This document shows, piece by piece, positions 8,667-16,033 of a stretch of DNA of 64,000 bases. A program made the position numbers and the translations under genes. The stretch comes from a bacterium UBP6_UBA1177 (GTDB lineage Bacteria; UBP6; UBA1177), in the NCBI GenBank assembly GCA_002310995.1, contig DBYV01000042.1, positions 24,566-88,565 on the forward strand, written 5' to 3'. How positions within the stretch are numbered: the first letter of the stretch is position 1; each line of letters begins with the position of its first letter. The notes beneath the pieces were generated by a model. The model did no database searches. It was not told the origin of the DNA and saw only the letters and a list, made by a program, of their open reading frames with translations.

Positions 8667-8694
8667 ATTTTAAGGATTTTTGAGGAAAAGACAA
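8667..8694 (-). promoter_or_regulatory. Probable sigma-70-type promoter of lipoprotein 1
   Basis: On the minus strand TTGTCT, a 16-base spacer and TAAAAT. The whole stretch including the spacer (CTCAAAAATCC) resembles the region upstream of the paralogous lipoprotein at 10121-10148, which supports it as functional and inherited by duplication. The predicted leader is about 35 bases. Confidence 0.55.
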
Positions 8695-8714
8695 GAACTA
8701 ATTTTTTTTAATTA

Positions 8715-10091
8715 TTATTCGTCATCGCTGATGCAACGGACATAGCCTTCGTCTGAGTTATCGTTGGCGTAAACATCTGCACCAAGGAAATCAACTACCC
8801 AAGTGCTTTCATCTTCATCAAGATAGGGTGATGATGACCAGAACCAGCCCTTTTCACCGAATATGCTGTGCCCGCCGTTTTGATCTTCACTGCATGAATA
8901 GCATGATTCTTCCTGACAGTCGCTAGAAAGGCAGTATTCGTCGTTCTCATCACGGACGTCGCATGCGCCGTTTGGCATCTCCGTACCAGAACAATTTTGG
9001 ATGAGAGTTCTGAGTTCGCTGATGGTAGGAACTCTCCACATTAAACCGCCTTCGGTGTTGTTTTCACAATATGTTGTTGCAGCATCGAAGTTCCCGTAAT
9101 ATTTTGAAGACCAGATGTAGCCTGTTTCGGGGTCTTCGCAGGGTGTTGCACTTCCAGGACCGCATTCAGGAAGAGCAATCTCTCCTTGCGGATCACAAAC
9201 TGTTATACCATTGATCATGGATGAAATATCACCGTTGCCGTTATAATTTTTCGGGCTGTAAAGAGAAATTTCGCCATTAAAAGAAAGAGGACCGTGATTG
9301 GAGATGTTACCTATCTTTATAATGGTTATAGAACCTTCGCCGAAGGCATGAATGCATGAAATCATGCCTGTGTTCCAGTTTAGATCAACAACATATAAAA
9401 CACTCTGCGAGTATTCATCGAGGATAGATGTCGAGAAAGTGCCGATACCTGCGTATTCTTCAGGAATATCGAGAATTACTAACGGGTTGCCTCCGAAATA
9501 ATTATCACCTTGAACATAAACAGGAAACTGCTGAACTTGAATGCTTGATCCTCTTTGTGCGTCTTCAGAATAGTAGGCCAGAGACTGAATTGCGTCAGCA
9601 TCACTCGGTACAACTGAATCCGAACCGTTGCCGTATGTTCCGGTTGCGAAAGCTGAGACAACTATACCGGCGTAACTATCATCATCATCGGACGCGTTTC
9701 TGATCTGATCAACCGCGAAGTCGAGAGAAAGAGAACCGTAAGGGGAATTGTAGTTAGGATCGGGTTCTATTGGGATTTCTGTGTCTCCTGTGTCGGAAGT
9801 GTCAGCTGTATCGGCGGTATCGGTTGTGTCAGAAGTATCAGAAGTGTTTGCTGTATCGGTGGTATCGGTTGTATCTCCTGTGTCGGAAGTGTCAGCTGTA
9901 TCGGCGGTATCGGCTGTGTCAGTCGTGTCCGATGTGTCTGATGTGTCGGCACTATCAGATGTGTCAACTGTGTCAGTCGTGTCAGCGGTGTCTCCCAAAT
10001 CGGATGAGTCAATAAATTTAAGATTATTGTCGCACGCAACAAACATAAAAAACGTTGCAAAAACAACAAAAAGCATAAACAGTTTTTTCAT
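8715..10091 (-). CDS. Asp-Thr repeat lipoprotein with DUF1566 (Lcl C-terminal) domain
   Basis: Predicted lipoprotein, paralogue of the downstream one. Start at 10091 (MKKLFMLF) because AGGAGG precedes it; earlier in-frame ATGs lack a site. Layout: lipobox FVAC, about 75 residues of (S/T/A)DT repeats, a domain of about 180 residues shared with the neighbour (PYGSLSLDF, FATGTYG, YVVDLNWN, CIHAFGEGSITI), and an added C-terminal domain of about 130 residues: WSSKYY, WRVPTISELRTLIQNC, GWFWSSSPY and YVRCISD. That is the DUF1566/Lcl pattern, a C-type-lectin-like fold often carrying adhesion functions. The ligand is unknown. The last domain contains paired cysteines (CSSD-like and CYSC) likely to form disulfides. 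Confidence 0.85.
   Translation of the reverse strand: MKKLFMLFVVFATFFMFVACDNNLKFIDSSDLGDTADTTDTVDTSDSADTSDTSDTTDTADTADTADTSDTGDTTDTTDTANTSDTSDTTDTADTADTSDTGDTEIPIEPDPNYNSPYGSLSLDFAVDQIRNASDDDDSYAGIVVSAFATGTYGNGSDSVVPSDADAIQSLAYYSEDAQRGSSIQVQQFPVYVQGDNYFGGNPLVILDIPEEYAGIGTFSTSILDEYSQSVLYVVDLNWNTGMISCIHAFGEGSITIIKIGNISNHGPLSFNGEISLYSPKNYNGNGDISSMINGITVCDPQGEIALPECGPGSATPCEDPETGYIWSSKYYGNFDAATTYCENNTEGGLMWRVPTISELRTLIQNCSGTEMPNGACDVRDENDEYCLSSDCQEESCYSCSEDQNGGHSIFGEKGWFWSSSPYLDEDESTWVVDFLGADVYANDNSDEGYVRCISDDE
9779..10000 (-). repeat. Tripeptide (S/T/A)DT coding repeat, lipoprotein 2
   Basis: Nine-base-period repeat encoding the acidic Asp-Thr linker between the lipidated cysteine and the ectodomain. 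A longer array than in the downstream paralogue. Confidence 0.9.
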
Positions 10092-10120
10092 TTCTGCCTC
10101 CTCATTAAAAAAAACAGTAA

Positions 10121-10148
10121 ATTCTAGGAATTTTTGAGAAAAAAACAA
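10121..10148 (-). promoter_or_regulatory. Probable sigma-70-type promoter of lipoprotein 2
   Basis: On the minus strand TTGTTT, 16 bases, TAGAAT. It parallels the promoter of the downstream paralogue at 8667-8694 in sequence and spacing, so both genes are likely to be expressed under the same conditions. Confidence 0.55.
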
Positions 10149-10166
10149 GAATTCTGAATCTCTCAT

Positions 10167-10285
10167 GTCATGTTGAAAACAGCTTAAACATCCCTGTCAT
10201 CTTAAAGAATGTGAAAGATCGCAGAGATTCTTCGTTCAGAATGAGGCAGACTGAACGCATACCTAGCTTTTACTCCAATTTTTTA
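10167..10285. other. Divergent intergenic region with short inverted repeat
   Basis: No gene is seen. It holds AGATTCTTCGTTCAGAATGA (about 10218-10237), with a small ATTCT/AGAAT inverted repeat. That resembles interspersed elements common between bacterial genes, but no second copy was found here. Confidence 0.3.
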
Positions 10286-10313
10286 TTGTAAAAATGCGCT
10301 CTATGAGTAAAAT
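10286..10313 (+). promoter_or_regulatory. Possible promoter of lipoprotein 3, overlapping a hairpin
   Basis: TTGTAA, a 16-base spacer and TAAAAT, about 25 bases before the ATG at 10340. The same bases form an inverted repeat, AAAAATGCGCT (10290-10300) with AGCGCTTTTTT (10316-10326), one mismatch, ending in a T run just before the ribosome site. It could act as a terminator-like attenuator if transcription begins further upstream; which function applies is unresolved. Confidence 0.4.
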
Positions 10314-10339
10314 TTAGCGCTTTTTTAAGGAGGTGTACC

Positions 10340-11893
10340 ATGAAAAAAAGCCTTTTCTTTGCTTTTGTTGCATTTTTATTCATTGTTTCCTGTTCTAACA
10401 GTGACGAGCCGCTTATTCCATGTGTGACCGTTTCTGATTGTCCTGACACTTCATATTCCTGTTTCGACGGCTTTTGTGTCCATGCCGGTGCTGCAATCGA
10501 TCCTTCAGATTCGGACAGCGACAAAACTTCTGACGACATGCTTCCTGACGGTGATAAAAATGACGGTGACAGCTCTTCGGAAAACGGAGACAGCAATAAT
10601 GACGATGATTCCGAACTGCCGGATTCTGTAAAACCTGACGATGACGGAAATTCTGAATCTCAATCCGACAATGACAGCGCGGAAACTTCCGATTCTGACG
10701 GTAATGAAGGTGGTGACGATTCTGATACTACGGATATAACAGACACTGCTGATACTGCCGACACATCGGACACTTCGGACACGACAGATACTTCGGATAC
10801 TACGGATACAGCTGACACATCTGACACAACGGATACTTCTGATACTTCTGATACTTCGGATACCACGGATACAACTGACACAACTGATACCGCCGATACT
10901 TCTGACAGCGGCGATTCCGGTATCAATGTCGAAGACCCTGTAGATCCGGCAGCATGCGCAGCTGCGATAGCGCAACTTCCTCACGGCGGAAAATACGACT
11001 GGGAAGATGGTGCGACTCAGGGATTTTCGAATTACGCGACATATGCTAATCCTTACTGGAATGTCGTTCCGGCGACTTCGCTGCCCGCTGAGGTTGAACC
11101 TGTTCTGACGCACGGCGGAAACTACAGTTTCGGAAACTATTCGACTTATAACCCAAACACAAATCATTATTCTGTTCTTCCAGTTACGGATTTGTCGCAG
11201 TGCAGTCACTGCAAGGTAAAAGCAAAGTTTTATGTCCGCGGAGCAAACTGGATAACTTCATGCGACAACAATAACTATGACTATTTGGAATCGACATGCT
11301 GGGACGGCGTTAAAAATTCATGGGTCGATCCTAAATTTGACGATGGTTATACTTTCCTGTCCAAAAGGTGTACTTATTCAAAACAAAAATGGACGGAACT
11401 TGAATGGACGATTCCCGAATCATGCAAAACCGAGACATTTCTTTTTGCTTTGAGGTTCAAAAGTGACAGTTCTGTCGAAGGTCCCGGTCTTTTTGTCGAT
11501 AATCTGACGATTTACGCTGCAACCAACAACGAGCCAAAAGGCGAATTTGAATCGGCTGAAAACGGCAAGATCACAGGTTGGGCTTGCGATCCTGACGCAT
11601 ATTCTGAAAAAGTTCATGTCAAAGTCAGATACCACAAAAACAAAAACGAATCCGTCGTTTCGGCTGAACGTAGTGTTGATGCCGAATCGGAAAGCGACCC
11701 TACACAGTGCGGCGGAACTGACAACCACGGTTTTGAAATTCCATTTGATGCGGAACTTGCCGGAATACTGGGTGTAGGCACTCACAGCGCTACGGTTTTT
11801 ATAGGTGATCTTCCAGCAAATTGTGCCGGAACTTACAAAAAAATAGGTACAAAAGAGTTCGAAATAACCAGTCTTGACCCTAAAAAACAATAA
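10340..11893 (+). CDS. Asp-Thr repeat lipoprotein with unrelated ectodomain
   Basis: Predicted lipoprotein of unknown function, 517 residues. AAGGAGG precedes the ATG. Layout: lipobox FIVSC (Cys about 18); a Cys segment CVTVSDCPDTSYSCFDG; an Asp/Ser/Asn-rich stretch; about 65 residues of (S/T/A)DT repeats; a region of about 190 residues (YDWEDGATQGFSNYA, TELEWTIPESC, PGLFVDNLTIYA) with a beta-sandwich, carbohydrate-binding-module look; and a last domain of about 100 residues beginning GKITGWACDPDAYSEKVHV, a GWA-type domain common in secreted myxobacterial proteins. The ectodomain is not related to the two neighbouring DT lipoproteins, so the linker is the shared module. Surface sugar binding is plausible but unproven. 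Confidence 0.8.
   Translation: MKKSLFFAFVAFLFIVSCSNSDEPLIPCVTVSDCPDTSYSCFDGFCVHAGAAIDPSDSDSDKTSDDMLPDGDKNDGDSSSENGDSNNDDDSELPDSVKPDDDGNSESQSDNDSAETSDSDGNEGGDDSDTTDITDTADTADTSDTSDTTDTSDTTDTADTSDTTDTSDTSDTSDTTDTTDTTDTADTSDSGDSGINVEDPVDPAACAAAIAQLPHGGKYDWEDGATQGFSNYATYANPYWNVVPATSLPAEVEPVLTHGGNYSFGNYSTYNPNTNHYSVLPVTDLSQCSHCKVKAKFYVRGANWITSCDNNNYDYLESTCWDGVKNSWVDPKFDDGYTFLSKRCTYSKQKWTELEWTIPESCKTETFLFALRFKSDSSVEGPGLFVDNLTIYAATNNEPKGEFESAENGKITGWACDPDAYSEKVHVKVRYHKNKNESVVSAERSVDAESESDPTQCGGTDNHGFEIPFDAELAGILGVGTHSATVFIGDLPANCAGTYKKIGTKEFEITSLDPKKQ
10720..10917 (+). repeat. Tripeptide (S/T/A)DT coding repeat, lipoprotein 3
   Basis: Nine-base-period repeat coding for Asp-Thr tripeptides, the third such array within 3 kb but on the opposite strand and in front of an unrelated ectodomain. 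Confidence 0.9.
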
Positions 11894-11909
11894 TTTTAAG
11901 GAGTTAAAA

Positions 11910-12260
11910 ATGTGTGACTGCATTTTCTGCAAAATTGTAAAAGGTGACATCCCATCGCCGCGCCTTTACGAAGACGAAAATTTCATCGTTATCCGCGACA
12001 TCAACCCGCTCTGCAAAGTTCATGATCTCATAATCACGAAAAAGCACATCAAATCGGTGAATGAAATAGAAAAAGATGACGAGAAGATTTTTGCGTCTCT
12101 TTTTTCGGTTGCAAAAAAGATTGCGGCTATGGAAAACATGGCTGAAAGCGGCTACCGCGTAGTCGTAAACTCAGGCAAGGATTCAGGTCAGGCTGTTCCT
12201 CACTTCCACGCTCATGTTCTGGGCGGCGAAGACCTCAAAGGCAAACTTCAGGGAATGTAA
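11910..12260 (+). CDS. HIT family protein (HinT-like)
   Basis: Small nucleotide-binding hydrolase of the histidine-triad family; HinT-type members split purine nucleoside phosphoramidates. 116 residues. The triad is HFHAHVLGG near the C-terminus, and CIFCKIVKGDIPS near the N-terminus is the typical HinT opening with a CxxC pair. The start is at 11910, where AAGGAG stands 8 bases upstream; the frame is open earlier but overlaps the end of the lipoprotein gene. A gap of 9 bases to the next gene indicates co-transcription. Confidence 0.93.
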   Translation: MCDCIFCKIVKGDIPSPRLYEDENFIVIRDINPLCKVHDLIITKKHIKSVNEIEKDDEKIFASLFSVAKKIAAMENMAESGYRVVVNSGKDSGQAVPHFHAHVLGGEDLKGKLQGM

Positions 12261-12269
12261 TCCTCAAAA

Positions 12270-12980
12270 ATGAATGTTTTGCTGATCGGGCAGGGGAATG
12301 TAGGAACTGCTCTTTCAAAATTTCTGCAAGTGCGCGGAATCAAACACGAAATTCTTGAAAAGGCACCTTGTTGCAAAGATGGTGTTTTGTTTCTTGCAGT
12401 TCCAGAATCGGCTGTAAAACCGCTTGTTGAGGAAACTCTGGAGAAAAACCCTGGAATTTATGATGTTCATTTTTCAGCGGCTCTTTCAATTGAGAGTGAG
12501 CGCGTTTTTCTGCTTCACCCGTATTCTTCGATAAATACAAAAACTGAATTAAATCAAATACTTTTTACTCTTTGGGGCGAGAAAAACCCTGTTTTTGAAG
12601 AGATGCTGAAAAAAACGGGGCTTGATTTCGTTTACTGTGGCAAAAATCCTGATCAGCTTTATCACGCATCGGCAGTCATGAGCGGAAATTTCACCCAGTA
12701 TTTTGTTTTTCAGGCTCTGAAAATTCTCGAATTTTCGGGATTTTCAAAAGAGGTGGCTGAAAAACTTATTCGGCAGCTTGTAAACTCATCTATCGACAAC
12801 ATTTTCCGTGACGGCATAAAAGGAATCACAGGGCCTGCTGCGCGCGGTGAAAGTGAAGTTTTGCTTAATGAAATCAACGCTTTGAAGGAAAAAGACAAAA
12901 GACAGTCCGAGCTTTTTAAGGCAGTCAATGAAGCTATATCAAAGCTCTGTTCAGAGAGCTCAAAAAACGATAAAACTTGA
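12270..12980 (+). CDS. Rossmann-fold/DUF2520 oxidoreductase-like protein
   Basis: NAD(P)-binding protein of the DUF2520 family; its substrate is not known. 236 residues: an N-terminal Rossmann domain with GQGNVGTAL (7-15) and a C-terminal helical domain with LYHASAVMSGNF and GPAARGE, a hallmark of the family, which resembles 6-phosphogluconate-dehydrogenase-like dimerisation domains. It follows the HIT gene by 9 bases. In other bacteria members occur near pantothenate genes; none is seen here. The Rossmann part is short, lacking an obvious ribose-binding acidic residue. Confidence 0.82.
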   Translation: MNVLLIGQGNVGTALSKFLQVRGIKHEILEKAPCCKDGVLFLAVPESAVKPLVEETLEKNPGIYDVHFSAALSIESERVFLLHPYSSINTKTELNQILFTLWGEKNPVFEEMLKKTGLDFVYCGKNPDQLYHASAVMSGNFTQYFVFQALKILEFSGFSKEVAEKLIRQLVNSSIDNIFRDGIKGITGPAARGESEVLLNEINALKEKDKRQSELFKAVNEAISKLCSESSKNDKT

Positions 12981-13004
12981 TTCAGAAGAGTTCATCGCTA
13001 TAAT
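12977..13004 (+). promoter_or_regulatory. Sigma-70-type promoter of greA
   Basis: TTGATT, a 16-base spacer and a perfect TATAAT, 33 bases before the greA ATG at 13037. Confidence 0.7.
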
Positions 13005-13036
13005 CATCTGCTTTTTAGTTTTTTTGGAGGTTTAAA

Positions 13037-13507
13037 ATGTCATTTCCCATTACAAAAGGCGGCTACGAAAGAATAGTCGAAGAAGCAAGACATCTTAAAA
13101 AAGTCGAAAGACCGGCAATTATAGCAAAAATAGCTGAGGCGAGAAGCCACGGTGACCTTAGCGAAAACGCTGAATATCATGCGGCGCGCGAAAAACAGAG
13201 CTTTATAGAAGGACGAATTGAATACCTTGACGGTGTTATCGCTGATGCAGAAGTTATTGATGTTGCGAAGCTGAGCGGAGACAAAGTTCTTTTCGGTGCA
13301 ACAGTCAAACTGCTTGATGAAAATACCGACGAAGAAGTTGTCTATACACTTGTCGGTGAAGTTGAAAGTGATCCTGAACACGGCAAAATTTCAATTGCAA
13401 GCCCGAAAGGAAGAGCTTTGATCGGTAAAATGCTTGGCGACGATGTGGTTGTTCAGACTCCAGGCGGTGCTAAAGAGTACGAAATACTCGAAGTTAAGTA
13501 TGTTTAA
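13037..13507 (+). CDS. greA: Transcription elongation factor GreA
   Basis: Rescues arrested RNA polymerase by stimulating transcript cleavage through the secondary channel. 156 residues: N-terminal coiled coil (about 1-75) with the acidic tip in GDLSENAEYHAAREKQ, and an FKBP-like C-terminal domain (about 85-156). TTTGGAGG precedes the ATG. It has its own promoter (TTGATT/TATAAT). Its last codons overlap the recG start by 8 bases, so recG is likely to be translated from greA transcripts. Confidence 0.96.
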   Translation: MSFPITKGGYERIVEEARHLKKVERPAIIAKIAEARSHGDLSENAEYHAAREKQSFIEGRIEYLDGVIADAEVIDVAKLSGDKVLFGATVKLLDENTDEEVVYTLVGEVESDPEHGKISIASPKGRALIGKMLGDDVVVQTPGGAKEYEILEVKYV

Positions 13508-15623
13508 TCCTTCGGAAAATTCCGATATTTCAAAATTATTTTCTTTTTTAAGTCAGCCGCTTGAATCGGCGGTAGATCTTTCAAAAACTCAACTGAAAAA
13601 AATAAATGCTGCTCTAGGAGGAAAAGTTTTTGATTTTTTAATCGGAAACCTTCCCGAAAGTTACGAAACGCGCTTTCTTGTAACCAAATTTTCGGACTTT
13701 GAGCGCGGTCAGATGGCAACCTTCAAAGCAAAGGTCGTTTCGGTAAAACGCGGTTTCGGCAAGATTCCGTCCTACTTGAAAGTTGATCTCAACGGTGCTC
13801 TTGTGACCATCACTTTTTTCGGCAAACTCGGAATGATCTACTGTAATCTCTACAAAGAAGGTGATGAAGTTCTCGTTTCGGGTGAAGTGAGCCAGAAATC
13901 CTACGCAATAAACCTTGTAAATCCTGAAATTTTCAAGTTCGACGAAGGTTGGAAAACTCTTCTCAGCGGTTACATTCCGGTTTACAAAAATATCGTCGGC
14001 GTTTCGCATCTTTTTATGCTGAGAACTGCCAGAATGCTCGTGAACACTTTGTCGGAGCACCGCGGAGAATGGCTTCCTGAAAGCCTGAAAAAAGAATTTA
14101 ATTTTCCTGACTTTGTGGAATCGCTGATGAACCTTCATTTTCCGCATCTGAGCGCAAATATTGATGAACTGAACGACTTCAAAACGCGCTGGCACAAGCG
14201 TATTGCCTTCGACCAGCTTTTCTTTTTCCAGTTTGGTTCTCAGTTTTCGGCAATCGGTATGCGTACCGACAAAAAACGCCGCATAAAAACCGAGTCTGAT
14301 TTAAGCGTAAGTGTCGAAAAAAACATGGTTTTCGAGCTGACAAAGGCTCAGAAACGCGTTCTTGGCGAAATCAGGAGCGACCTCTCTTCAATTTATCCGA
14401 TGAACAGACTTTTGCAGGGTGATGTGGGCAGCGGAAAAACGGCTGTCATGGTTTTGGCGAGCCTTGACGTTATTGCGAGCGGCTACAAAAGCGTGATAAT
14501 GGCTCCGACTGAAATTTTAGCGGCGCAGCACTACAAAACGATTTCAAGCATGGTTCCCGAAAACATAAAAATCGAGCTTTTTTTAGGCGGAGTCACTGGC
14601 AAAAAAAAGAAGGCGGAGCGGCTTGAAAACGCGAAAAAAGCAGATTTTCTGATTGGTACCCATGCTCTTTTCGAGAATATGGAATTCATGGAGGATATCG
14701 GGCTTATAATTATCGACGAGCAGCACCGTTTTGGCGTTTCTCAGCGGATGAAACTCCAGTCAAAATCGACTCATCCCGATGTTCTTGTCGTAAGCGCAAC
14801 TCCGATTCCGAGGACTCTGGCACTCACGGTTTACGGCTCGACTGAAATCAGCGTAATTGACGAAATGCCTCCCGGAAGAATCCCTGTCACGACAAGGCTC
14901 GTTCCTGCTGAAAACAGAGTGAAAGTCTTTGATTTTGTTACTGAAATCATAAAGAATCAGAACAAGAAAGGTTATTGGGTCTGCCCGCTTGTCGAAGAGA
15001 GCGAAAACGAAGAAATGAAATCCGAAATGAAGCACGTTGAAGGTGTTTATGAGGAATTTTCCAAAGTGCTGGGTGACAAAGCGGCACTTCTTCACGGCAG
15101 AATGAAAGGAGATGAAAAGCGCGTTATCATCGACAGGCTCAAAAACGGGGAAATCAATCTTCTCGTTTCAACGATCGTTGTCGAAGTAGGTGTTGACGTT
15201 CCCGATGCAGTTTTCATGGTGATAGAAAATGCCGAAAGGTTCGGGCTCGCACAGCTTCACCAGCTCAGAGGTAGGGTGGGCAGAGGAAAAGACAAATCTT
15301 TCTGCGCACTTATCGCAGGGAGTGATATCAGTGAAAAGGCTTTCAACCGCCTCAATTTTCTCTCAAAAACCGAAAACGGCTTCAAAATCGCTGAATACGA
15401 TCTCAAAACACGCGGTCCTGGAGCTTTGACCGGTCTTGAGCAGAGCGGATTCAAAAACGATGCCTATTTCATGCTGGCTGTCCGTCACGGCGAACTTGTC
15501 GAAAAGGCAAGAATTTTTACGAAAAATATCCTTGCATCGGGCGACGATGAATATATAAAATTCTGCAACAGAGTTTTCGAACTCTTTTTTGCTGAACGCT
15601 TCAACAGATTCCGGGCGAGTTAG
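13500..15623 (+). CDS. recG: ATP-dependent DNA helicase RecG
   Basis: Branch-migrating helicase that remodels stalled forks and Holliday junctions. 707 residues from the ATG at 13500, which overlaps the greA stop; upstream in-frame codons fall inside greA. An N-terminal OB-fold wedge domain lies around 75-160. Helicase motifs: GDVGSGKTAV (about 307-316), DEQHRFG (motif II, about 406), SATPIPRT (motif III), and a C-terminal part with LHGRMKGDEK, VGVDVP and HQLRGRVGRG (motif VI). All family hallmarks are present. It is followed after 9 bases by a zinc-ribbon gene. Confidence 0.95.
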   Translation: MFNPSENSDISKLFSFLSQPLESAVDLSKTQLKKINAALGGKVFDFLIGNLPESYETRFLVTKFSDFERGQMATFKAKVVSVKRGFGKIPSYLKVDLNGALVTITFFGKLGMIYCNLYKEGDEVLVSGEVSQKSYAINLVNPEIFKFDEGWKTLLSGYIPVYKNIVGVSHLFMLRTARMLVNTLSEHRGEWLPESLKKEFNFPDFVESLMNLHFPHLSANIDELNDFKTRWHKRIAFDQLFFFQFGSQFSAIGMRTDKKRRIKTESDLSVSVEKNMVFELTKAQKRVLGEIRSDLSSIYPMNRLLQGDVGSGKTAVMVLASLDVIASGYKSVIMAPTEILAAQHYKTISSMVPENIKIELFLGGVTGKKKKAERLENAKKADFLIGTHALFENMEFMEDIGLIIIDEQHRFGVSQRMKLQSKSTHPDVLVVSATPIPRTLALTVYGSTEISVIDEMPPGRIPVTTRLVPAENRVKVFDFVTEIIKNQNKKGYWVCPLVEESENEEMKSEMKHVEGVYEEFSKVLGDKAALLHGRMKGDEKRVIIDRLKNGEINLLVSTIVVEVGVDVPDAVFMVIENAERFGLAQLHQLRGRVGRGKDKSFCALIAGSDISEKAFNRLNFLSKTENGFKIAEYDLKTRGPGALTGLEQSGFKNDAYFMLAVRHGELVEKARIFTKNILASGDDEYIKFCNRVFELFFAERFNRFRAS

Positions 15624-15632
15624 GAGGAAAAA

Positions 15633-16031
15633 ATGCTTGTTTGTCCTGTATGTGGCTGCGATATGGCCGTTCTTGAGCTTCACGGAATAGAAATCGACTA
15701 CTGTTTTTCGTGCGGCGGTATCTGGCTCGATGCCGGAGAACTTGAATATCTTATGGGCGATTCTGAAAAGTCGGCTGAAATTCTTAAATCTTTTCAAGAT
15801 GTTACAAATTCAAGCAAAGAGAAGAAACGCCCGTGCCCCATCTGCGGAAAACCGATGAAAAAAGTGGGCGTTTCAACCTCGGAAAGCGAAATAATCATCG
15901 ACACATGCCCGAAAGAACACGGGATCTGGTTTGACAAAGACGAACTTTACAGAATAATCGACACGCTCGGCGAATCAAAAAACATGAAAGTCGCAGAGTT
16001 TTTGAAGGATATGTTTGCGGGCAGGGAGTAA
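15633..16031 (+). CDS. Tandem zf-TFIIB zinc-ribbon protein
   Basis: Small protein of unknown role with two zinc-ribbon units of the zf-TFIIB type: CPVCGCDM with YCFSCGGIWLDAGEL (about 3-36), and CPICGKPM with TCPKEHGIWFDKDEL (about 67-108). The second unit has His in place of one expected Cys (CPKEHG). The WLDxGEL signature is the family hallmark. 132 residues, AGGAGG ribosome site, 9 bases after recG and 2 bases before the Fic gene, so it is within an operon. Nucleic-acid or protein binding is inferred only. Confidence 0.85.
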   Translation: MLVCPVCGCDMAVLELHGIEIDYCFSCGGIWLDAGELEYLMGDSEKSAEILKSFQDVTNSSKEKKRPCPICGKPMKKVGVSTSESEIIIDTCPKEHGIWFDKDELYRIIDTLGESKNMKVAEFLKDMFAGRE

Positions 16032-16033
16032 TA

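Noticed and set aside
9779..10000. CRISPR-like appearance of the short repeats
   Set aside because: The period is nine bases, without unique spacers, and the array is coding for DT tripeptides.
14760..15095. Antisense frame within recG and similar shadows in tamB, glgP, ribBA
   Set aside because: No ribosome sites, no protein features, and fully contained in conserved genes.
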